A DNA stretch of 64,000 nt. Source: Paenibacillus tyrphae (GTDB taxonomy: Bacteria; Bacillota; Bacilli; Paenibacillales; NBRC-103111). The stretch lies in the NCBI RefSeq assembly GCF_000722545.1, contig NZ_JNVM01000017.1, forward strand, positions 248,001 through 312,000, given 5' to 3'. Below, one piece after another: positions 24,915 to 32,511 of the stretch. Within the stretch, counting starts at the first letter, position 1, and the number at the start of each line of letters is the position of its first letter. The notes under the pieces were generated by a model. The model saw nothing but the letters and a program-made list of their open reading frames with translations, was not told the DNA's origin and made no database searches. The position numbers and the translations under genes are program-made.

Positions 24915-25664
24915 ATGATAAAACCGGAACAAAACGAACGCCGAAGCACATTGAGAGGAAAACGGGTCATCATCCTCGGAGGAACGTCCGGAATGGGATT
25001 TGCGACAGCCGAAGCCGCAGCGCACGAAGGGGCGTCCGTCGTCGTCGTATCCAGCCGCAAAGAGAAAGTGGACGCGGCGGTCTCGCGTCTGCCCCAAGGC
25101 GCCGAAGGACACGCGGTCGACCTGACGAACGAGGCGCAGGTACGCGACTTTTTCAGCCAAATCGGCGAATTCGATCACCTGGTGTTCACGGCCGGCGATC
25201 CGCTGCAGCTCGCCAATCTCGGCGAAGTGGATATGGACGCGGCGCGTCAAATGTTCAACCTGCGGTACTGGGGCGCGCTCATGGCCGCAAAATACGGCAG
25301 CGTGAACATCCGGCCAGGCGGCTCGATCACGCTCGCTTCCGGTACGGCCGGCGTCCGGCCGCAGAAGGGCTGCACGGTCGCAGGCAGCGTCTGCGGCGCT
25401 GTCGAGGCGCTGACCAAAGCACTCGCCGTCGAGCTCAGCCCGCTTCGGGTCAACGCCGTTTGCTTTGGGCTCATGCGCACCGAGATGTGGAGCGGTATTC
25501 CCGAAGCAGACCGCAACGCAATGTTTGAAGCCGCCGGAAAATCCCTGCCGCTTGGCCGGATAGGCGAACCGGAAGATGCAGCAGAGGCGTTCCTGTATCT
25601 CATGCGCGAGAGACATTCCACCGGACAGATCGTTGTTGTGGACGGCGGCACGACATTGGTATAA
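24915..25664 (+). CDS. SDR-family oxidoreductase without the YxxxK motif
   Basis: The protein has 249 residues with a Rossmann fold. The cofactor loop is LGGTSGMGFA, VSSRK at the end of strand two suggests NADP preference, and DLTNEAQV and LASGTAG carry the conserved Asp and Ser. In place of YxxxK the sequence reads AGSVC before GAVEALTKAL, so the standard catalytic Tyr and Lys are absent. I recall a lineage of SDRs with this ASICGAVE-type pattern, which suggests a real subfamily rather than mutation. AAAGGAG lies ten bases before the ATG. It is divergent from the XRE/MmyB-like regulator that probably controls it. The substrate is unknown. Confidence 0.9.
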   Translation: MIKPEQNERRSTLRGKRVIILGGTSGMGFATAEAAAHEGASVVVVSSRKEKVDAAVSRLPQGAEGHAVDLTNEAQVRDFFSQIGEFDHLVFTAGDPLQLANLGEVDMDAARQMFNLRYWGALMAAKYGSVNIRPGGSITLASGTAGVRPQKGCTVAGSVCGAVEALTKALAVELSPLRVNAVCFGLMRTEMWSGIPEADRNAMFEAAGKSLPLGRIGEPEDAAEAFLYLMRERHSTGQIVVVDGGTTLV

Positions 25665-25688
25665 CGATTATGGAAAGGCCCTGTGCCA

Positions 25689-26582
25689 TCATTCCGAAAT
25701 CTTCTTTTCATGCATGGCCTCCCGGTATTGGCCGGGGGGCATTCCCATTTTCCGGGAAAAAGACCTTGTGAAGTAATGAATGCTCGAAAATCCGGATTTC
25801 TCGGCAATTTCAATCAAGGATAAATCGGTGTGCATCAATAAATACACGGCGCGGCGAATTTTTTCTTGTTGAACGAAGTTTATATAGCTCATCCCGAGCT
25901 CTTGTTGAAACAACCGGGACAAATGGCGGCTGGAGAGATGAAGATAAGCGGCCACTTCCGACAACGTCATCGAATGCGAAAGATTGTCTTTCACGAACCG
26001 GATCGCCCGATTCAACGCGTAGGCGGCTGGCTTATAACCGGAAGTGCCGAGGCCCGCAGACGGAGCTTCAGCTTGAAAGGCAGAGCAGAAAGAGAATAAT
26101 AGCGACAGAGCAGCGCTCTTTACGTAGTGCTCTGTGATGGGGACCAGTTCTTGCAAATGCTTCAGAAGCGCGGTCCAGATTAGCGTCGTGGGATTCGCAT
26201 ATGCATCGTAGATCAAAATACGATCGGCAACCGCAAGCTGCCTAAAGTGCCGGACAATGGCAGGGTCCGTGTTCTCTTCGTCGACTTCGAAAGCGACGTA
26301 CAGGAGAAACATCCCTTTCTTACTGCGAATTTGGTGGCGGATGCCAGGCCGCGATAAAAATAACGTCTCCTTGCGCAGCGGAAAGAGATCGTCACCGTCC
26401 ATGTACATTCCCTCTCCTTCCCGGACGTAGCAGATTTCAAAAAAGGAATGCTGGTGCACGGGATTGTCAAAATGAGCGGGATCGATTCCCCAATAATGGA
26501 TGGTGAAGGAGGCGGATGGGCTCTGGAGACGCGGGACGATTTCGTTTAAATAGGCTTGAATTTTATGTGGATGATCGAACAT
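25689..26582 (-). CDS. AraC-family transcriptional regulator
   Basis: The protein has 297 residues: an N-terminal cupin (HQHSFFEICYVREGEG and PGIRHQIRSKKG, about 45-100) that would sense a small ligand, and a C-terminal double HTH (MTLSEVAAYLHLSSRHLSRLFQQELG and LSLIEIAEKSGFSSIHYFTRSFSRKMGMPPGQYR). This is the layout of sugar-responsive AraC regulators of Paenibacillus. The start, MFDHPH, has GGGGGAG eight bases upstream. It is divergent from the PhyH-type dioxygenase at 26716, and a dyad lies between them. Confidence 0.93.
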   Translation of the reverse strand: MFDHPHKIQAYLNEIVPRLQSPSASFTIHYWGIDPAHFDNPVHQHSFFEICYVREGEGMYMDGDDLFPLRKETLFLSRPGIRHQIRSKKGMFLLYVAFEVDEENTDPAIVRHFRQLAVADRILIYDAYANPTTLIWTALLKHLQELVPITEHYVKSAALSLLFSFCSAFQAEAPSAGLGTSGYKPAAYALNRAIRFVKDNLSHSMTLSEVAAYLHLSSRHLSRLFQQELGMSYINFVQQEKIRRAVYLLMHTDLSLIEIAEKSGFSSIHYFTRSFSRKMGMPPGQYREAMHEKKISE

Positions 26583-26630
26583 GATCCGGCTCCCCCTTGG
26601 CATGGATGTCCGAAAAGTGCAATGACTTGA

Positions 26631-26653
26631 CTGATTTGATCAAATACAATCAG
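26631..26653. promoter_or_regulatory. Candidate operator between the AraC and PhyH genes
   Basis: A perfect dyad ATTTGATCAAAT (26634-26645) lies within CTGATT...AATCAG arms. It sits in the 133-bp divergent spacer, so it may bind the AraC regulator or hold the overlapping promoters. Confidence 0.45.
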
Positions 26654-26715
26654 CCGGTTTCTCTCTACAATAACATCATGGATAGCGATCCATCAATTTG
26701 GGGGAGGCTGACAGA

Positions 26716-27480
26716 ATGATTACCCAGGAGCAAGTTGATTTTTATCATGAAAACGGATATTTGTTGGTGAAAGGCGTATTCAACAGCGAGGAAGTAGAAG
26801 CGATGCGAATCGCAACGGATGCGATTATCGACCGCGCGGCCAAATCGAAGTTCGATCGAAGCGACACGTGGCAAGGCGATTATTTGCCTCCGGAGCAGTT
26901 GAAAAAACTAGTATTAAAGGGCTTCCACGATGTGCATTACCATGACGCGGTATTTACCCGGGCGCTGTGCCATCCTAACATAGCGGCCGTGCTATCCCGA
27001 TTGATTGGCCCAAATGTGCAAGTCCACCATTCGAAAATGCTGGTCAAGCCCCCGGAAAAAGGCGCAGCGTTCCCGATGCACCAGGATTACCCGTATTTCC
27101 CGCATGCGAATCATTCGATGATCGCGGCAAGTATCCACCTGGACGATTCCGATATGGAGAACGGTTGTCTGTGCGTCATTCCTGGAACGCATAAAAACGG
27201 CCCGATGCCGCACGTAGGGGCCCACTATCTGAACCATAAAGAGTATCCGATCTCGTCGGGTACGCCTTGCCCGGCGAGCGCGGGCGATGTTCTGTTCTTC
27301 AATTACTTGACGATTCACGGCTCCGACGTCAATCGAAGCGCACGGCCGAGAAGAAACGTGCTGGTCCAATACCGCGATCCCGAGGATTTGCCGACGGAAG
27401 AAGTTCACGTGAACTGGGGGCAGGGGCTTATGGTTTGCGGTCATAATCCGATATTCAAGGAATATAAAGGGGCTCACTAG
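26716..27480 (+). CDS. Phytanoyl-CoA dioxygenase (PhyH)-family protein
   Basis: This 254-residue Fe(II)/2-oxoglutarate oxygenase fold has the iron ligands HQDYPYFPH (H-x-D, near residue 122) and a distal His in NYLTIHGSDVN. The Arg in RRNVLVQYRDP, which would bind 2-oxoglutarate, is also visible. The family start QVDFYHENGYLLVKGVF is intact. GGGGGAGG lies eight bases before the ATG. It hydroxylates an unknown substrate. The pairing with a divergent cupin-AraC regulator suggests induction by a specific nutrient. It is followed by foldback repeat copy B. Confidence 0.92.
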   Translation: MITQEQVDFYHENGYLLVKGVFNSEEVEAMRIATDAIIDRAAKSKFDRSDTWQGDYLPPEQLKKLVLKGFHDVHYHDAVFTRALCHPNIAAVLSRLIGPNVQVHHSKMLVKPPEKGAAFPMHQDYPYFPHANHSMIAASIHLDDSDMENGCLCVIPGTHKNGPMPHVGAHYLNHKEYPISSGTPCPASAGDVLFFNYLTIHGSDVNRSARPRRNVLVQYRDPEDLPTEEVHVNWGQGLMVCGHNPIFKEYKGAH

Positions 27481-27505
27481 GTTAGTTTTTGCAAGCAAAG
27501 CAAGG

Positions 27506-27764
27506 GGCTGTCTATCTGGACAGCCTCGGATTGTTGAAAAGGTGGGCTTTTACAAAAATAGAGATACATACGGAGGTGGGGTATCTACTGGAGGAGCGAT
27601 AGCGTTCGCCTTTGTCTGCGGGAAATACCCGCTACTAAGCGGCTTCTAATAAAAATTTCCTGCAGACAAGAGCGACCGGAAGTAGATACCCCACCCCCTC
27701 GTACACCTCTATTACCTCATTTGACCACTTTCTCAACAAGCTCGGCCTGTCCATCTGGACAGTC
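27506..27764 (-). repeat. Foldback intergenic repeat, copy B (MITE-like)
   Basis: The core 27556-27713 is the reverse complement of copy A at 5060-5280 with only scattered differences, minus the nested 62-bp segment. The outer arms (AATAGAG...GGTGGGGTATCTACT and its inverse) and the inner arms (TCTGCGGGAAAT and ATTTCCTGCAGA) are kept. The word GAGCTTGTTGAGAAAG appears in inverse at 27728-27743, like the left flank of copy A. Flanking hairpins GGCTGTC...GACAGCC (27506-27525) and CTGTCC...GGACAG (27747-27762) bound it. No coding capacity. Confidence 0.75.
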
Positions 27765-27793
27765 TATTGGCTCGACGCCTGCAACGGATTCGG

Positions 27794-28135
27794 CTACAGA
27801 GAAGCGGAAGCTTGACCTAACAGCGACGCTACTTGATCGTAATCCGCCGCTTGACCGCTGCGGAGCTTGATCGTTTTTCTCTCGGGAGGGCCGTCGAACT
27901 GGCCTTCGGGAAATTCAAGCCCGCCGGGATTAAAAATCGTAAAGCTGACCGCATCCTTCGACGTCGAGATCACGGCAGCGTACTTACCATTTTTCAAGAA
28001 GTGAGGCTTCTTGTATTGGATACGCTCTTGAACGTCCGGTATCGTTTGAAGGATCATCTCGCGGAGACGTGTAGACATTTCCGCCTGCCACGGTTCTTTG
28101 ATCGCGTTGATAAATTCGATAACTTCCTGACTCAT
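27794..28135 (-). CDS. DUF1801-domain protein
   Basis: The protein is 113 residues, a small single domain (FINAIKEPWQAEMSTRLREMILQTIPDVQERIQYKKPHF, then AVISTSKDAVSFTIFN), matching the DUF1801/YdhG-like family, whose biochemical function is not established. The start, MSQEVIEF, has GGAGGG at about seven bases. It follows the VOC gene by 14 bases and shares its ECF42-type promoter, so it probably belongs to the sigma factor regulon. Confidence 0.85.
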   Translation of the reverse strand: MSQEVIEFINAIKEPWQAEMSTRLREMILQTIPDVQERIQYKKPHFLKNGKYAAVISTSKDAVSFTIFNPGGLEFPEGQFDGPPERKTIKLRSGQAADYDQVASLLGQASASL

Positions 28136-28149
28136 CCTATTTCCCTCCT

Positions 28150-28551
28150 TTATTGTCCCTGCTTCACAATCTGCCAAGTGATTCCGAACTTGTCAACGAC
28201 CTCGCCGTAATATGCGCCCCAAGGCTGCAAAGTGAACGGATATTTGTCCGTGCCGCCCTTTCCTAAATTGGCGTAGGCTTCCCGCGCTTCGCCCTCATCG
28301 CCGAACGATAGCGCCATCGCGATTCCGCCATTCGTGCTTACCGGTCCGAAGGAATCGGACATAAACAAGACATTCCCTCCGGCCACCGTCATCGCCATGT
28401 ACATCACTTTATCCTTATGTTCCTCCGGTGTACCGGGGATTTCGCCGAAGGTGATCGTGGATTGAATCTCCCCGCCAAGGGCCTGCAAATAAAGTTCGGC
28501 TTGCGCTCTGGCATCCTCTGAAGAAATGAATGGGGTTAGGTTAGCTTTCAC
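28150..28551 (-). CDS. VOC-family protein, PhnB/glyoxalase-like
   Basis: The protein is 133 residues, with paired beta-alpha-beta-beta-beta units: ANLTPFISSEDARAQAELYLQALGG at the start, VLFMSDSFG in the middle, and PWGAYYGEVVDKFGITWQIV at the end. This is the PhnB/3-demethylubiquinone-methyltransferase-like subgroup. I prefer the GTG at 28551 because GGAAGG lies nine bases upstream and the family begins near this residue; the ATG at 28560 has no spacing. An ECF42-type promoter lies 70-100 bases upstream. ECF42 sigma factors are known to sit beside DGPF and VOC-like genes, so it is a likely target. Confidence 0.88.
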   Translation of the reverse strand: MKANLTPFISSEDARAQAELYLQALGGEIQSTITFGEIPGTPEEHKDKVMYMAMTVAGGNVLFMSDSFGPVSTNGGIAMALSFGDEGEAREAYANLGKGGTDKYPFTLQPWGAYYGEVVDKFGITWQIVKQGQ

Positions 28552-28622
28552 ATGCAACATCCTTCCAGTGATTGGTTGTGCCGGGATTCAAAATGGAACG
28601 TTGAAAACCGGCCTTTATTCAT

Positions 28623-28651
28623 ACGACGATCGGGATTCGACGAAATCGACA
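28623..28651 (-). promoter_or_regulatory. ECF42-type promoter of the VOC-DUF1801 operon
   Basis: On the minus strand TGTCGA (28646-28651) and CGTCGT (28623-28628) are separated by exactly 17 bp. The TGTCGA -35 element is the one reported for ECF42 sigma factors. The same pair with the same spacing lies before the sigma operon. Both are preceded by an AATATTTT-type A/T tract. Confidence 0.8.
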
Positions 28652-28688
28652 CGATCGCAAAATATTTTTTAAAAAGGCATTTTCATCT

Positions 28689-29969
28689 CTATAGACGGCC
28701 TTCTTCCTCCGTGGCCGCAATGCAATCGGAGGCGCGCCCCAGAAGCAGTGCCTGCTCGCGTGCGTTATGGGTCAGCGATGCGGCATGCTTGAACTCCTCG
28801 CACGCTTCCTTGAACCGGCCCAGCTTGAACAAGAAATCGCCGCGGACGCTCGGCAGAAGGTGGTAGCCTTTCAACGACGGCTCCGATGCCAGCGCATCGA
28901 CAATCTCCAGCCCCACCTCCGGGCCAAACGCCATCGCGAGCGAAACGGCGCGATTCAGCTCGACGACGGGGGAGGGCGCAACCTGCGACAGCGCTTCGTA
29001 CAGCGCCGAGATACGCACCCAATCGGTCTCCTCCGGCGTACGGGCCCGCGCATGACACGCCGCAATCGAGGCTTGCAGCGCGTACGGGCCGAGCATTCCC
29101 CCGATCCGTTCGGCGCGCTGTAAGGCGGCGAGACCGCGGCGAATCAGAAGATGATCCCACAGCGCCCGGTTTTGATCCATGAGCAGGATCGGCTCTCCTG
29201 TAGGGCTTACCCGCGTCTTAAACCGCGAAGACTGAATTTCCATAAGCGCGACCAGACCGTGAATCTCCGACTCTCCCGGGACGATTTCCGCGAGGATACG
29301 TCCGAGACGCAGCGCCTCCTTGCAGAGCACCGGGCGAATCCAGTTCTCCCCGGAAGTCGCGGAATAGCCCTCGTTGAACATGAGATAAATGACCTCGTAC
29401 ACCGACTGAAGACGGGCTTTAAGCTCGGTCCCCTGAGGCACCTCAAAGGGTACGCGCGCGGCCGCAAGGGTTCTCTTAGCCCGGACGATCCGCTGGGCGA
29501 CGGTTGGCTCGGGAATGAAGAACGCGTGCGCGATTTCTACGGTGGTCAGTCCTCCCAACAGCCGCAGCGTGAGTGCCACGCGCGCCTCGGACGAAAGCAC
29601 CGGATGGCAGGTCGTGAAGATCAAGCGCAATAGATCGTCGCTGACATCGCCGTCTATAGCCGCCGCATCGAAATCGTCTTCGTGCCGGGACTCCATCTCG
29701 CGGCCCAGCTCCTCGTACTTGCGTCCGAGCAATTGCTTCCTGCGCAGCCAATCCAGCGCCCGGCGCTTCGCGGTCGTCATGAGCCAAGCCCCCGGGTTGT
29801 CCGGTATTCCCGTTTCTGGCCACTTTTCAAGCGCGACGACGAGCGCATCCTGTGCCAGGTCCTCGGCCACCCCAACATCCCGCACCATTCGTGCGAGGCC
29901 CGCGATGATTTTGGCCGATTCGATTCTCCAAATGGCATCGATCGTGCGATGGGTCGAGGACGGCTTCAC
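28689..29969 (-). CDS. ECF42-group RNA polymerase sigma factor
   Basis: The 426-residue protein has sigma region 2 (GVAEDLAQDALVVALEKWPETGIPDNPGAWL) and region 4 (LTTVEIAHAFFIPEPTVAQRIVRAKR). A long C-terminal extension (about 190-426) of TPR-like helices defines ECF42. Typical ECFs end near 200 residues; here the extension is thought to control activity in place of an anti-sigma factor, and none is seen nearby. The start is a GTG overlapping the stop of the YCII/DGPF gene by four bases (GTGA), so translation is coupled. The shared promoter upstream has the ECF42 motif, indicating autoregulation. The trigger is unknown. Confidence 0.94.
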   Translation of the reverse strand: MKPSSTHRTIDAIWRIESAKIIAGLARMVRDVGVAEDLAQDALVVALEKWPETGIPDNPGAWLMTTAKRRALDWLRRKQLLGRKYEELGREMESRHEDDFDAAAIDGDVSDDLLRLIFTTCHPVLSSEARVALTLRLLGGLTTVEIAHAFFIPEPTVAQRIVRAKRTLAAARVPFEVPQGTELKARLQSVYEVIYLMFNEGYSATSGENWIRPVLCKEALRLGRILAEIVPGESEIHGLVALMEIQSSRFKTRVSPTGEPILLMDQNRALWDHLLIRRGLAALQRAERIGGMLGPYALQASIAACHARARTPEETDWVRISALYEALSQVAPSPVVELNRAVSLAMAFGPEVGLEIVDALASEPSLKGYHLLPSVRGDFLFKLGRFKEACEEFKHAASLTHNAREQALLLGRASDCIAATEEEGRL

Positions 29970-30397
29970 GATCTCTCCGGCTTCCCTTGCTCCCGGATTA
30001 TGGCATGTAAAGCCAAGGAATCCGGGTCCTGCGTCAATTCCGTCGTCTCGATCACCTGACGCAGCTCAATGACACCCTCGCCATTGCCGTGCGGATCCGG
30101 CATACGCATCGCCCATTCAATCGCCTCTTCCCTCGATTTCACCTCGATGAGCGTAAATCCGGCGATCAGCTCCTTCGACTCGGTGAACGGCCCGTCCACG
30201 ACCTTGGGCTTGCCGCCGGGCTCCGGGTACGAAATACGGATCCCGTTCGAACTGCCGTGAAGACCTTCCGCAGCCAACAGCACGCCGGCCTTCACCAATT
30301 CCTCGTTATACTTCATCATCGCGTCAACGAGCTCCTGGCTGGGCATGACACCTGCTTCGGAGTCTTGCGTAGCCTTTACAATCATCATGAATCTCAT
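29966..30397 (-). CDS. YCII/DGPF-domain protein
   Basis: The 143-residue protein carries VVDGPFTESKELIAGF, the DGPF signature, in a YciI-like ferredoxin fold. It is the standard genomic partner of ECF42 sigma factors. Its function is unproven; YciI-type folds include small hydrolases or dehydrochlorinase-like enzymes. GGAGGAG precedes the ATG. It is the first gene of the operon, and its stop overlaps the sigma start. Confidence 0.93.
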   Translation of the reverse strand: MRFMMIVKATQDSEAGVMPSQELVDAMMKYNEELVKAGVLLAAEGLHGSSNGIRISYPEPGGKPKVVDGPFTESKELIAGFTLIEVKSREEAIEWAMRMPDPHGNGEGVIELRQVIETTELTQDPDSLALHAIIREQGKPERS

Positions 30398-30463
30398 GGA
30401 TTATTCTCCTCCTTTTTTAGCTCAGGGACGTGATTAGACCTCCCGAATTTAGCCTCTATTTAC

Positions 30464-30492
30464 ACGACGAACGAATCTCGACCAAATCGACA
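30464..30492 (-). promoter_or_regulatory. ECF42-type promoter of the DGPF-sigma operon
   Basis: On the minus strand TGTCGA (30487-30492), 17 bp, and CGTCGT (30464-30469), 67-95 bases before the DGPF start. The spacer begins TTTGGTCGA, nearly the same as in the VOC promoter (TTTCGTCGA). Confidence 0.8.
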
Positions 30493-30747
30493 CTTCCCCA
30501 AAAAAATATTTTCAAAGAAGGTCGAATGTACCTCCACGAACTCCCTATATAAGATTTACTAAAGCAAACTACATTTTGATTCTATCAAATCATCGCTGGA
30601 AGTGTGAAGGGCTGTCGCGCTTGTCAACGAAGCTCCTATACTTAAGGGAATCTCTAAAATAAATAGTAAATTATATCTATATATAATAGTTTTTGGATTC
30701 AATATACTAGAAAGTGAAATTAATCCAATCGTAATAGGAGGTTAATT
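30493..30747 (+). other. A/T-rich leader of the chitinase gene
   Basis: No gene is seen. The stretch 30655-30715 is very rich in A/T with several TATAAT-like words (for instance within TATATATAATAG near 30680), likely holding the chitinase promoter. AGGAGG lies seven bases before its start. Confidence 0.4.
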
Positions 30748-32391
30748 ATGAAACCTAAGTTCACCCGCAAGAAAGCGGTGCGAGCAAGCGTCGCCGCACT
30801 GTCCGCCCTGTTGGCGCTCGCACCTTTGGAACCGGTTACAACTATCGTTTCCGCCAATGCCGGACAGCAAGCGGCCTTAGCCGCCTCGCCTTGGGTCGCC
30901 ACCCAAGTGTACGTGTCCGGCAATGAGGTCAGCTATAACGGGAAGATCTACCGTGCCAAATGGTGGACGCAGGGCGACACGCCGGGCACGGGCGATCCGT
31001 CAAGCTCGCCGTGGCAGCTGGTTGGTTCGGACACGGGCGGCGGCAACGATTCTATCCCGCCGACGGCTCCGACGAATCTTGCATCGACGGGGCAAACCGC
31101 AGACATGATCACGCTGACTTGGACTGCGGCTACGGACAACATCGCTGTGGCCGGCTACGATATTTACCGCAACGGGACGAAGGTCGGCTCCTCGGCCAAC
31201 GCTTCCACGCTGACCTATACTGATACAGGGCTGCAGCAGGATACCGAATATACGTATTACGTTGCTGCGAGGGATGGCGCCAACAACACGACGGCAAGCA
31301 CGAGCATCAAAGTAAAGACGTCGCTGGGCGGTCTGAACGTCGGTCAAAGCCGCGTCCTGACCGATTCGCAAATTGCGTCGATCTGGGGCGGCATCGATCC
31401 GCAATATTCACCGTCCAATGCCGTTGCCGCCGTGCAGAGCGCGTTGCCGCAAGCAGAGTACGAAGCGCTGTTCCCGATCCGCATCGGCTCGCCGGAGTGG
31501 CATACGTTCGCCGCTTCCAAGCCGTATTACAAGCCGGGGCAAGGAGACTATTATTCGTACAACAACTTGATTGCCGCCGTATCCGAGGTGGCGAATATCA
31601 AGTACAAGCTCGAATACCGGCAGGGAGCGACTTGGAACCATCGTATATTCCGGCTGGACAAGGCGGCGAAGACGGAAACGCTCATCTATCAAAATGCCGA
31701 TTTCAACGCTTCGTGGAACTTGACGGTGCCGATCGTCTCCAAAACCGTCGATTTCGGTTCGTTCCTCAAAGAAGGCTCTGCCGTGAACCGCAAGCGCGAG
31801 ATGGCAGCCTTCCTCGCCAATATTGCGCATGAAACGGGCGGAGGCTGGGCGACGGCGCCCGGCGGCGAGCTTCGTTGGGGCTTGTTCTGGAACGAGGAAG
31901 TGGACTACATCAACAGCACCAACATCGGCTATGTGCAGACCCATGCCGATTACCCGCCGGTTGCCGGCAAATCGTATCATGGACGCGGGCCGATCCAGTT
32001 GAGCTGGAACTACAACTACGGCTTGTTCAGCGGCATCATCTACGGGAATAAAAACACGCTGCTCCAGCAGCCGGAGCACATCACAAGCGATGGCAAATTG
32101 GGCTTTATGACCGCCATCCTGTTCTGGATGACCCCGCAGCCGCCGAAGCCATCGGCCCACGACGTCATGGTCGGCAATTGGACGCCTTCGGCGGAGGAAA
32201 CTGCCAAAGGGCTAACCCCGCCGGGGTTCGGGATTACGATCATGATCATCAACGGCAATCTGGAGGGCAATAAAGACGAAACCGACAACCGGATCGGCCG
32301 CCGGGTCGGTCATTATCGCGACATTACGACAAAAATGGGCGTCGATATTACGGGCGAGAAGCTGAGCACGCTCGGCATGAGTCCGTTCTAG
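30748..32391 (+). CDS. Secreted GH19 chitinase with chitin-binding and FN3 domains
   Basis: The 547-residue exported enzyme has a signal peptide (1-46, two Lys/Arg clusters, hydrophobic ALSALLALAPL, and AA-type cleavage). A CBM5/12 chitin-binding module follows (about 49-90, SPWVATQVYVSGNEVSYNGK with WWTQGDTPG). Then come an FN3 domain (about 100-190) and a GH19 catalytic domain (about 200-535). The catalytic Glu is in NIAHETGGGW (Glu362), and YHGRGPIQLSWNYNYG is the family substrate-cleft motif. It cleaves beta-1,4 chitin with inversion. AATAGGAGG precedes the start. It could feed the GH20 enzyme at 8.1 kb. Confidence 0.95.
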   Translation: MKPKFTRKKAVRASVAALSALLALAPLEPVTTIVSANAGQQAALAASPWVATQVYVSGNEVSYNGKIYRAKWWTQGDTPGTGDPSSSPWQLVGSDTGGGNDSIPPTAPTNLASTGQTADMITLTWTAATDNIAVAGYDIYRNGTKVGSSANASTLTYTDTGLQQDTEYTYYVAARDGANNTTASTSIKVKTSLGGLNVGQSRVLTDSQIASIWGGIDPQYSPSNAVAAVQSALPQAEYEALFPIRIGSPEWHTFAASKPYYKPGQGDYYSYNNLIAAVSEVANIKYKLEYRQGATWNHRIFRLDKAAKTETLIYQNADFNASWNLTVPIVSKTVDFGSFLKEGSAVNRKREMAAFLANIAHETGGGWATAPGGELRWGLFWNEEVDYINSTNIGYVQTHADYPPVAGKSYHGRGPIQLSWNYNYGLFSGIIYGNKNTLLQQPEHITSDGKLGFMTAILFWMTPQPPKPSAHDVMVGNWTPSAEETAKGLTPPGFGITIMIINGNLEGNKDETDNRIGRRVGHYRDITTKMGVDITGEKLSTLGMSPF

Positions 32392-32444
32392 CGCGCTCCC
32401 CTCTGCACAAGAGGCCAGCCTACACCCGAGTGTATTATTAAAAG

Positions 32445-32466
32445 AGCCGTCGCTATTGCGACGGCT
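32445..32466. terminator. Shared terminator between chitinase and kinase fusion 1
   Basis: AGCCGTCGC pairs with GCGACGGCT around TATT. On the minus strand CTTTT follows, so it mainly serves the kinase gene; on the plus strand it ends the chitinase transcript. Confidence 0.7.
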
Positions 32467-32511
32467 TCCGCTCTTCTACAGACCCTTCCCTCCATTATCA
32501 GGAACGGGTGT

